DNA of 64,000 bases. Source: Lasiosphaeris hirsuta. Lineage: Eukaryota; Ascomycota; Sordariomycetes; Sordariales; Lasiosphaeriaceae. Under the pieces are notes generated by a model. It saw nothing but the letters and a program-made list of their open reading frames with translations. It had not been told where the DNA came from and searched no databases. Shown piece by piece: positions 54,701 through 64,000 of the stretch (position 1 is the first letter of the stretch; each line of letters opens with the position of its first letter). The DNA is taken from positions 2,542,001 to 2,606,000 of the forward strand of contig JAUKUA010000001.1 in assembly GCA_030549175.1 (NCBI GenBank), in the 5' to 3' direction. Position numbers and translations under genes: made by a program.

Positions 54701-56672
54701 CCTCCTACGGCTTCGGCTTCTCCTTCCAACATTCCATGCAGATGGGATGCAGCGTGCGCTGCAGTGGACTGCAGCGCGGTCTATGCAGCCTTAGCCTGTC
54801 TGTCAGTCTGTATATCTGGCTGCCTGTCTGACCTGCCTTGGTGTGTTTCGTGTATCCCGTCGCTTCCCGTCATATGCCCTATGCTTCTTCCTGCCGCCCT
54901 GCCTGCGGTTGCTCCTGACTGGATGATGGCCACGAGGGGATATGGACGGACACGGACAGACTCGCATGGTGGCGTGGGTTGTGCCAGGGAGCCAGGAAAG
55001 GTGATGAGGATAGCCGCCGCCAGGTGTTTTGTTGGGATAGATACCAAATTAGGACCTGCTTTGGTTCTGCTAAACGTCGTTGTATCTTGGACCGAGGCCA
55101 TGGCCGTGCTATGTCCCATATACCCTCACGCCCTAACTAACGCAAACCGGTGCTGTACATGCATTCTGTGCGAGCGAGATAGGTTGAAATGACAACGCAG
55201 CATCGGCGTGAATTGACAAGCGACAGCCAAGGCACTTTCCCCCACCCAAGTGGTACTTGCGAGGTAGACGTTCGATGATATGATGGATTGACTTTCATTC
55301 GTGACTGCCCACGTTTTACATGACGTGCATGTCTGCGCTACCTTCCCCTCGCCGTACCAACAAAACGTATCTCAAATATGGGGTATCTAACAAAACCCTT
55401 GGTTCCAGAACACAGCACAACATGTATTATCTGTTTCACTTCCCGCTCCGCAATCCATCCGGAATATACCCACCCCGTAAAGATACAGGGCTATACCGCC
55501 ATCGTCGTCATTCCCTCATGACATATCTATCCTCTTCGAGCCCTCTCGCCTGGAGTCATCCGTGACCCCCACTACCCGGCCGGTAGGTCTGCAAAACGGC
55601 CCCCACTCGCGGACCGAACCCACCCCATTGTCTTTCCCATCACTTTTTTTTTATGTTTCCCTATTCCTTCTTTCGTCCTTTGCATTTCAGCCCCACACTC
55701 TGCTCCCTGCCTCCTTCCTGGCACAGCCTGGATGAAATGTCGACACCACCCCACACCCCCCTTCTTGTTCTTCCTCCATCTTATTTGCTGCCTGGCAACT
55801 ATCTCCATCCCGCAAGATGCACAGGCCGTTGTCGTTACCAAGAGGTGCGAGTGTTGCAAGTGGGCGCAAATGCAGGCCATGAGCACCATCCGTGTGTGTG
55901 GCTGTGAGATGAAATGGGTGGGGGGGGGGGGGGGTCGAGCGCGTGCTTAGCCCTACCCGTCTGCGCCGCGCCGAAGTACATCCATGGGTCGTCCATCCAT
56001 TCATTGTGAAGACACCTTGTAAGAGGGAGAATAGCGAAGTGGGAGGCAGTGAAGGAATGCAGGTCGAATGATGATTCCAGATTCGTAGCGACGAATAGCG
56101 GGTAGTAAGGAGCAGACATCCCTAGTAATTTGCTTCTCTAACTCTCTGCTCGAGTTATGTGCAGCAGAGAAAACATGAGGTGAAATGCTCATCGTCCATT
56201 AATCCGAGCCGAGGGGCGCCTTGCTTTGTCTCATGAAGAGATAAAAGAAACCGAAGAAAAATGACCGAAAGTATGCGTGAGCTTCAAAAATGGTGGCGTC
56301 GCCGTAGCTGCCTATATGTTTGCCGGTTTGCTCATTATGATAAACGAGAGGGAATTCCGGCCGTTGATGCTTCGTTACAATGACCGAATGTGCGTCGTAT
56401 CGTACTCCCAATGTACCGAACTGATGCCGAAGTGAGCGCCTAACAATGCTGTTCCCGAATCTGCTCTCTAAGGGGTATAGAAAGAAGCAAGAAGAAACGA
56501 GATCAATGGCCCAGGCGAAATCAAGAGGAATCCGACGAATATTGGGCGAGGAGTGAAAGGGCCATGGTCCGTCTGTAGCTCAGATACCAGCCCAGCACTG
56601 CACACATATTTGTACAGCAACATATCCTCTTCGAAAAGACGTTTCATGATGTGGTGGCCAAAGGTGGTAAAA
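48779..56672. other. Gene desert, no gene supported
   Basis: Nearly 8 kb without a recognisable gene. It holds many short open frames on both strands, a CCTAGGTA motif at about 48933-48942, pyrimidine-rich stretches (about 51667-51690, 53543-53560, 54225-54242, 54590-54665) and a 15-base G run at 55920-55934. A possible coding relic is at 50100-50330 (frame with QSTKAKEILDVCRRSVIAM and LTTTAVDSEDRQTF), too short and isolated to call. The stretch could be long untranslated leaders or non-coding transcripts of distant genes. Confidence 0.45.
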
Positions 56673-56837
56673 TCAGCCGTAACAGAGCGGGCACTGCCCA
56701 GGCAGCACGATATAGCGCTCGTGAGGACCCCTGGGGCATGAGCGCTTGCGACTCCCATCAAGTGACGTGCGGAAGAAGTGCACGCCAGGGTCGACACAAG
56801 CTGTGTAGATGTAGTAGTTCTTGGTAAAGTCGCACAT
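56673..56837 (-). CDS. Small conserved cysteine-containing protein, 54 residues
   Basis: ATG at 56837 begins MCDFTKNYYIYTACVDPG, followed by HFFRTSLDGSRKRSCPRG and PHERYIVLPGQCPLCYG. The cysteine layout (Cys2, one in TAC, one in SCP, and a closing CPLC) and the HFF/PHERY segments are, from my memory of Sordariomycete proteomes, those of a small family of unnamed proteins. No signal peptide. The terminal CxxC with the earlier cysteines could bind zinc; this is inference. It is intronless and lies within long stretches that contain no other gene. The longer frame upstream is leader. I cannot give a function. Confidence 0.6.
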   Translation of the reverse strand: MCDFTKNYYIYTACVDPGVHFFRTSLDGSRKRSCPRGPHERYIVLPGQCPLCYG

Positions 56838-58911
56838 GGTGATGACTGTGAGGTCTTGCAGAAGCAAGGAAAAGGTGGATAGCAATAGTAAACAAGTCTG
56901 AGCCGGGGTTAGCTGCCCGAAGGTTGAGGGTACGGCGCCGAGGGCGTTTGGAAGAGGGCGGGCCTCACTGATATAAGATGCCAGGGCGGCTGAACGGTTG
57001 GTGGCAGGACCCTCTTTGAATGCAATGACGGGAGGTCTAGCAAAGACAGGAGCTGACGGTGATGACAAGATGCTGTGCTACCGAGATGGGAGGAAGGGGT
57101 CGGCAACATGCCCGCCAGCTTATATATATATATATATATATATATAAACAAAGTCTGGGGGTAGATGGGGGTATATCAGAAATGGAGACGCAGTACTAAG
57201 GGCCCACCTAAGAGGAGAAATGGCGAGACGAGAATATCGTGGTGTATGTAAGACCCCCAACTATATGGGATCCTAGGTGCGTCGAAGAGATCGGAGGTGT
57301 GTAGCGGACTGCTGTGGTGGGCAACATGAATAATAAGCAGAAAGGGTATCGATGATATCAGCTAGCCCCGACTTGGCCGGACGCCAAACGATGAGCTGTG
57401 TCGGCTTTGTGGGATGTGGGTTGTGGGCTGCTGTTGCGGGATAAGATGGAGGGTGTCGGTGGCATTTAGGCGCTTGAAGCAGCCCCATCAGCGGCCGTCA
57501 TCTTTGGGAAGAAAAGTGACGTGTGTGGACTAGGTATACTCGAAGTACAGTTTGCACACGACAGAGGAAACGCGCGGACGAGAAAAAATAAATAAGAAAC
57601 GGTGAGTGGTAAGGGGAGGGGGGGACTGTGCTAGGAACCAGAAACAAGGAAATATGAACGGCCTTGGACCAAGCCCTATCACAAAGCCAGAACGGAACAT
57701 TGCGAGAAAGAAGGAGCGACCCGGGAACATCGATCACGTCGGCACAGGAAGAAGCAAAACGGGAGAGACAAGAAAATTGCCGTTGTTCTGACGGTCATTG
57801 TGGTAAACTCCCGGACAGGGCACCCGCAATGGCCTCGGTCCGGGATCGTCAGGCTTGTCACTGTGGGGCCCCAAAATATGGCACCCATCCTCGCTTTGCT
57901 TTTTGGCCCACCGTGTCGAAACGGGAGAGGAGCTTTGACGATAGCCAGCAGCGGTACGCAGGTACCCCCAGCGGTATGCCCTGCTGGGTGGATGGAAGGA
58001 CGGGAAAGAAAAGTAGACGTTAGGAAAACGGGGAAGGGGGGAGGGAGGAGGGAGGAGGTGGGCTGCATGTCGGGAGGAGCCCCCGTCTCTGGTGATGCAC
58101 GTGCGGGAGAGCTTTCGCGGCGAGATGTGATCCAAAAAGTTTGCCTAACGCTCCTGGTTTCTAAACAGCTGGGCATCTGGGCACCTTGATGGCACACCGC
58201 CCGCCGCTGTTGAAGTTGAGGATGAGAACCGAGGACTAGGGATAGGGCGTGTGCGATCAACCAGTCGAGGGGCTGTTCGCTAGACGCAACACACCACGCC
58301 CCCTCCACCCTCTGACAACGTGTGCATGCTGCAAGGTAAATCCGTCTGCGATTGAGAGCTCGCTCACGTTGAACCCCACCCCCCTTTTTGCATTTGCGAA
58401 AGATACAGCCCCTCCTCGCCTGGACCTGCTGAGGGGAGGGTCGCCTGGGGCAGGGGGGGGCGATGAACGAGGAGGGCAGGTGGGGTGACAAGCCCAAGAG
58501 GCACAGGGGGGTCAAGTGAGTGGGCCGAGGAATTCAACATCATCAAGGGCGAAGGCGACGAGGAACGGGAAAACGATAGCGAGACGGAAAGGAACAGAGC
58601 TAGCCTCCCTCATCCTCGTCAGCTCTCACCGTCTTCCCCTCCACATGCGACACAACGTAACGGAGCTTCAGCAAGTTCGTGAGCCTTGTGAGGGGTGTGT
58701 GCGTTGACGCCAACGGGTCGACAAGCGAAGAGGAAGAAAAAAAAAAAACCAGAAGATCTGTGGGCTGCGCCAGTGATTGGGTTGGACCCCCTAGTGCCAG
58801 AAGCCAGGTGTCCGAGAGCAGAGCGCACCCGGATTGGCGAATGGCGGCCGAGACCAAAGGAAGCGCGATGAAAGCAACCTTGTCGGCGCACTGACTCCCT
58901 GACGCCGGCGG
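56838..58911. other. Intergenic with (TA)13 microsatellite
   Basis: Upstream side of the small conserved gene. Contains a perfect TA dinucleotide repeat at 57121-57146 (13 units) and a purine-rich stretch at about 58025-58060. No gene supported. Confidence 0.5.
57121..57146. repeat. (TA)13 microsatellite
   Basis: Thirteen perfect TA units within the upstream region of the small conserved gene. Confidence 0.95.
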
Positions 58912-59116
58912 TTATAGCGGAGGTACGCAGCGCTCGAACCCACGTTTTCGCCCGTCTTCGCCGTCTGGAGCAACTAGTCGGTACTTGTTGGTGCCTGTAC
59001 CGCATTGGAACGGTCCTCGATATCTTGGTTCTTGGTTCGCAACGCAGGTTTGTGAGAACGGATGATAATAGCTCTTACCCGCTATAGGAGACTTCAATCT
59101 CTGCCATGTGAGCCAT
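58912..59116 (-). CDS. Possible small gene, 49 residues (two exons)
   Basis: A candidate read as exons 59116-59079 and 59023-58912: MAHMAEIEVSYSG joins to YRGPFQCGTGTNKYRLVAPD and then GEDGRKRGFERCVPPL. The 55-nt intron 59024-59078 opens GTAAGAG and closes ACCAAG, and the reading phase is consistent. The piece FQCGTGTNKYRLVAPDGEDG has a composition typical of coding sequence, with two cysteines. Against it: there is no family I can name, the protein is tiny, and the acceptor was selected to keep the frame. The exon could continue past a donor GTACCT near 58926. It would be a second very small gene in the desert. Translation from the internal Met at 59107 is equally possible. Confidence 0.35.
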
Positions 59117-62100
59117 GGCCAGATGACTGTCTGGTTGTGGGGACGGCAATTTCGAGGTCGAAGGTTGATATCAGGGAAGGGGGGCTATATCAGAGCCTCC
59201 TGCGAGGCGCCGTTGTGGTGCAAAGGCGCCAGTGGGGAGACGAAGAGCCAAGCGGGCGCAGGCCTATGCCTCACTCAAGGCCGCGAAGTTCCCAGACCTG
59301 GCCTTCCATAATTTCCCTTTTCCGGGGACCGAGCCCTGAGCCGAGCGGTGTGTCCCCTGTGGAGTCCACCAGGGTCGTGTGCAACTTTGGAGAGCATTCC
59401 TGCACGAAGCCCCAGCATGGAAGCCCTGGCGCTGGCCGCCGTTTGCTCAGGCACCCACTGCCCCACGAGGCTTGGGTGTCTGTGTGAGGGCGCCAAGGGG
59501 GGTTCAAGCCCGGCCTGAAGGGAGCTGGGCCTGGCAGGCGCTGTGTGTGCAACCGTGACGGCACATCTGTAGCACTCTCTTGCCCCTATAGCATCCATCT
59601 CAAAATCAACAACCACAGTCAGGTGAGCACCAGCGCGCAACAATACACCCCCACCCCGCCTCCCTTGTCGTTCTCTCTTTGCTCTGCAGGCTTGTTTGTG
59701 TTGCTGATAAGTGATTGCTTCGGGTCGCGGAGACTGAAGTTGAGCTCTCCAGGTGATAGTAGTTCGCACCACCCCTTTTGATGGCGGGGTGAATGTCCCG
59801 GTGGTGAGATGCGATATCTCACCAACTAAGATCTGCCGTCTAGACGCTCTCCGGTGACCTCATTGGCCACACTGGGCCAAGGGCTTCCCATCTGGGCGAG
59901 CCATGAAGACAAGTTCATCCATAACGGTATGTCCTGTCCGGATCTAGCTTTCAGCATCCGGGCAAATAGATTGATCTCATGCCGTGACGTGTCCTCGTGA
60001 ACATCAAGGCTTCCATGTCTGGAAGTCTAGCCGCGCAGGGACGGCGCTCGGTTTTGAGCGCAATACTAACACGGGCCGAGCGGCACAACGCCAGGGAGTC
60101 GACAAAGGAGGATGGCGAACATGGTGGACAGCTTGCTCCCTCTCCTGACTTTTTGCGCCCGGCACCAAAGTTGATGAATGATGGCTCCAACTCGGGGTTC
60201 GGCAGGCGGCCAAGAATCGCGGTCCATTTGCAATCCAGGGAGCCATCCGCCGTACATTGCTGTACCGTGAGCTGGATACAAAGACTGCAATATGGAAGCG
60301 ATGTTTCAATCTGTGCCGTTGAGGTTGATCCGGAGTGCCCAAAAGGGCGAAGCGATCCCCCACTAACTGACGACAGCGGCACCAGTGGCCCAGGCGCCAG
60401 CTGGGAGAGGGCGCAACCCCACGCATGACCCCCTTCCCCCCCCTCCAATCCCTTCGAAACCTTTGGGTGGGGAAGCTAAAGAGCTCAAAGAGCTTCCCTG
60501 AAAACCGCTCGATAGGTGCAGGGACCACACTGAATTGTGACAGGTCTGTTTTCCCACTCTGTGCTCGGCTTTTATCGCTAGCGACAAGAAAGTCTGAGCT
60601 GCAGCCAAGATGCCACTCAGAGTCCCTACTCCATGGTAATACCATCTCTGCTATGACCTGTACGAAATCACTTCCGAGATTTGCACGCGTGATGGCGCCT
60701 TGCCGTTGATGAGCTACACTGGGCAAGGAAGGTCGCCACAGACTCGCAAAGAAACAGTCTGAAGTAGAAAATGGCCCAGTCGTTGCTACCTATATGCCAA
60801 ACTGTATCAATATGGCGGTCATCAAGGATATCCGGAGTGGCAGGCGCTAACTTGCTGGTCGCTTGACCATCATCCGCACTATTTTGAGCTCGCCATGAAA
60901 TTGCGCCATCGCTGACGAAGTCCGGCTCCAGTCCGTGGATGGATTCCTGGCGGTTTGATGACGGGATGGAAAGCGAACTGGTGCCCCCACGCTAGCTTCC
61001 TGGCCATTTTGTTGCTTGTCCGTCTACGACGGTAACACCGGGCCCAGACGCAGCGCTCTTCCTGTTCTGGGCACCTTTCTCGGTGGCGAGGGTCGGATCA
61101 AACGAGGAGGCCTGCCACTGCTTGCTTGGTTGCTGGCGTTCTCCTGGCTGTAGTAGTCCTGCATCAGCGTGGGCAGCAAGGTGGGAGGAGCGCGGTAGCC
61201 CTGCATGAGGTATGTACACCTCCCGCCGAGCCGACTGCGTGCGAAGTACAGAGCCGCGAAACGCCCCCGCGCAATGAGGATAGCCAGATTGCCATGGTTG
61301 CGGATTGGCGCACTCTCTTGTCCTATTCGTTATAGGTACGTGTAACCCAGGTGTAACGCTCACCAGAGTCGCGCCTGGGTTCTCAACATGCGGGCCGGGG
61401 CAGCTGATTCACTGCAAAGCAACTTCGTCAAAAGGAGTGAATCCGTTTGGCCTCTGAAATCGCCTAGCATCCATCGCTAGCACGGCTTGGTAGCCCTGCG
61501 CGGGACCTAACGGGATTGAACATGTGCCAACCCTGCCAACGGCCAGCGGTCCATTTCCCCGATCCCCGAGCATCTCTGCCCACGACACTGCAGAATGAGG
61601 GCGGATGCAAACACCCATCTTCCGCGACGATCGAAACGGCGAGCGAAAGGGTCAAGAGGAAAATTGCGCGCCGTTAACTTAGGGGAAGCCGCTGGGCTGG
61701 CTCGGGCCCGGTCACCTGGCCGTAGACCCTCTTTCATTCCATAGGTAAGGAAACGCCAGTGAGGGTGATCGCCAGGACACGGTTGGCGCAGTTGACCGCT
61801 GTGCTGCGCCGCTTCCGACTGTGGAGACTGCTCCGTTCCTCGTCCAACTTGAGATGCGACCGAGATGCATCCATCTGATGACGTCCTGAGTCTGATCTCT
61901 GTGCTACAGAATAGGCCAAATTGCAATGGCAAGACGCAGCCAGTCAATCAATCTATGCAGCTGAGGCGGGCTACGGGAGAGGTAAAACGGCAGAAGCATG
62001 GAAGGAGCTTGGAGGACGCGAGAAGACTCGCGATGCAACCTGAACACGTTTTTGGCTATCTCTGCCGTTGCCGCTGCCACTGCCACTGCCAGACGGGGAG

Positions 62101-64000
62101 CCCCACCAAAGTTCAGTTCCCCCTTCCCCTCACAATGGAAAGAGCAATTGCCCTCACCTCACTCTCAATGCTGGTCATAGATCACCGTTCAAAGCTCATC
62201 GGCAGGAACGAAACGGTATGGAGAGCTGGATCATCCCTTGATGAAAGGAAGGAACATGCCGTTTTGTTCTCGCATACGGGACGTTGCATACAACACGTGT
62301 ACAATACATGCTTTGGAATCGGCTGCTCAGTCGATTCTCCACGTCGCGCGAGATCCTCAAAGCGGAGGCACCGAAACGCATCACCCGATCAAACTTAGGT
62401 ATGCAGCTCTTCCTCTTTTGAGCGATCTGGGTGTTATCGTGCCCCAGTCAAAGCCCTGCCCTGCATTACACTGCATTGGCAAGATATCCAGGAGGTGAGG
62501 GTAAGAGGGGACCAGGTCCTCGGAAAGGCAACGTACTTGCTACCTGCAGTGTGTGCTCGGGCATCACGCCGCACCTGCTCGAGTACACTCTCGATGTCGC
62601 GAGGTTGTGAACAGCAAGCATCATCAAGCAGGCTGTAGATCCAGATGCATGCGGGCAGCAAATCTGCGAGATGCATGAGCCGAGTGGCAGGGGTATGGAT
62701 TCCATCCTTCATCAAGAATCAGTTCGCGTGTCACGATGCGAAGTTCTCACTGATGCTGCTGCGGTGAGATGGCCCCCAACACTTGGCTTCATGTACGTCC
62801 CATGTACGAGAGCGAAGGGGGAAAGAGCAGACCAGGTCCCACAACGCCATCCATCCACTGGCGAGTCGCGATTGGTGATGGCAGAAGCAACTTAGATCTC
62901 AACGCTGCCTAGGTACCCGAGTAGCTACACCACGGATAGTGACCCCGAAGTTGGAATGACAAGTTCGAGCCTTTGCCCTGCTAAGCACACCAGCTTCCCC
63001 TCCATCCGCTACTCCGCCAAAACAAGCGATCGCCTCTATATGTTTCACTGCCAGTCTCGAAAGTTTCCGGTCGTCAGCTCATCTTCAAAGAAATGTGTTC
63101 GAGAAACTGCGCGCCAGCATCCGATCCTCACTACAACGTGTGAAGTCTGCAATTTCACGAAGACGAGCCGATGGGCGTCGTGCGCTTGAACCACGCCATA
63201 TTCCAAGCCTCAAATTCCAAAACAATATCTTGGAGGCGCCTTGCGTCGGTTGTTGCGGTTGGGCAGCTCCGGGTCTTCCTCGGCCTTGACACCTTAGGTT
63301 GTCATGGCTGTTTTCGTAGTATCAGCAGGTGCGCTCTGGTCTCCATAGCCACCCTTGTCGCCATCGCCAGCCACCACACCACCATTTCATCGACCACTCA
63401 CCACCGCGCCCTAGCGACCAAGCAGGCAAAGCTGGTAAAGCTCGGACGCGGATTTTTATTTCTTGCCCTCGGGCCAAGCCATGGGCACTGACACTATCCT
63501 CCATCGTTCTCCCCTCGGCCAAGCCAATCGAACCACTCTCGATGTGGCGAGTTGTCGGCGAGGACTAGCAAGGACAACACGCGTCGACGGAGCGGCACTG
63601 TGGATCCGATCGGACCGGGGCCTCATTGTCACCGTCTGTGCCCGGCACGGATGGCAAGGAGGGTTATCAACAGTCACATTCATCAACCCCTTCTTCCCTG
63701 TCTCGCGCCTCAAGGTATCAGTGCCACTCCCCCAAAAACCAGGATCATTGCTCTTGGCTCGCAAGCATCATATGTGCCAAAGCTTCTCTCGTCTGGTGAA
63801 GGCGCATTCCGCCCTGCAGCATCATGAAAATCGAGACAGTCAATCTCGTCTCCGGCAAAACCCGGCCACTCCATGCAGTTCTTGTGCACAGTACCCCTCC
63901 GTAATTTTATTCTCCCCAAAAAGCTGGGCCTGGCGGCTGCCCTCCTTGTGATGTCTTGGCGGCACCAGCCACTGGTTGCACGGTTTCCGGCCTTCGGCAG
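59117..64000. other. Gene desert to window end, no gene supported
   Basis: Almost 5 kb with no recognisable gene on either strand. A CCTAGGTACC motif is at about 62908-62917. Open frames up to 177 codons (61865-62398) and 165 codons (59275-59772) lack family resemblance and overlap opposing frames of similar length, as expected by chance in GC-rich DNA. Confidence 0.45.

Noticed and set aside
59390..59520. Possible tRNA suggested by GGTTCAAGCCC
   Set aside because: No D-arm, anticodon arm or acceptor stem can be paired upstream.
1..64000. Secondary-metabolite cluster, CRISPR array or prophage
   Set aside because: No PKS, NRPS or terpene synthase genes and no spaced repeats; the gene content is eukaryotic.

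Overview
The window is nuclear DNA of a filamentous ascomycete, most likely a Sordariomycete. Genes carry short introns (about 50-90 nt) with GT-AG or GC-AG ends and a CTAAC or CTGAC branch site. The gene types are typical fungal ones: a Zn2Cys6 regulator, a GH71 mutanase, a GH67 alpha-glucuronidase, a TRP/FLC membrane protein, a DUF3433 mucin-like protein, a protoglobin and an opsin. No bacterial operon, rRNA, tRNA, CRISPR array or intact transposon was found. Exon models below were built by matching reading frame, splice motifs and family sequence.

Layout: 1-213 is the 3' end of a divergent actin-like gene. 0.8-4.3 kb holds two decayed genes (a STAND/ankyrin-type protein and a kinase-like protein). 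4.8-8.6 kb is a divergent pair, an NmrA-type reductase and a Zn2Cys6 transcription factor sharing a 469-bp promoter, each with a GC-AG first intron. 8.9-14.7 kb has a secreted NTF2-like protein, a multi-pass membrane protein and a TRP/FLC-family protein, all on the minus strand. 15.7-17.1 kb holds an RNase H relic and a 300-bp heptamer microsatellite. 17.7-20.3 kb has a mitochondrial-type SDR and a GH71 enzyme. 22.2-23.2 kb is an opsin broken by small tandem duplications. 25-29 kb contains an alpha/beta-hydrolase relic, a secreted DUF4360 protein and an ankyrin relic. 29.5-34.4 kb is one very large serine/threonine-rich DUF3433 gene. 35.8-38.4 kb has a TPR-like protein and an FAD monooxygenase. 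39.3-43.9 kb is a little-known locus of coiled-coil and unrecognised genes followed by a BTB gene, mostly with one or two lesions each. 44-48.8 kb has GH67 and a protoglobin. 48.8-64 kb is a gene desert in which I could support only two very small genes.

Two themes stand out. First, intact metabolic and secreted genes are interleaved with at least nine recognisable pseudogenes; their nonsense codons are almost all TAG, as CpA-to-TpA (RIP-like) change would produce, while the opsin was broken by slippage-type duplications. Second, the coiled-coil locus at 39.3-42.3 kb and the small cysteine-containing proteins in the desert belong to families I cannot name and are the best candidates for undescribed biology here.
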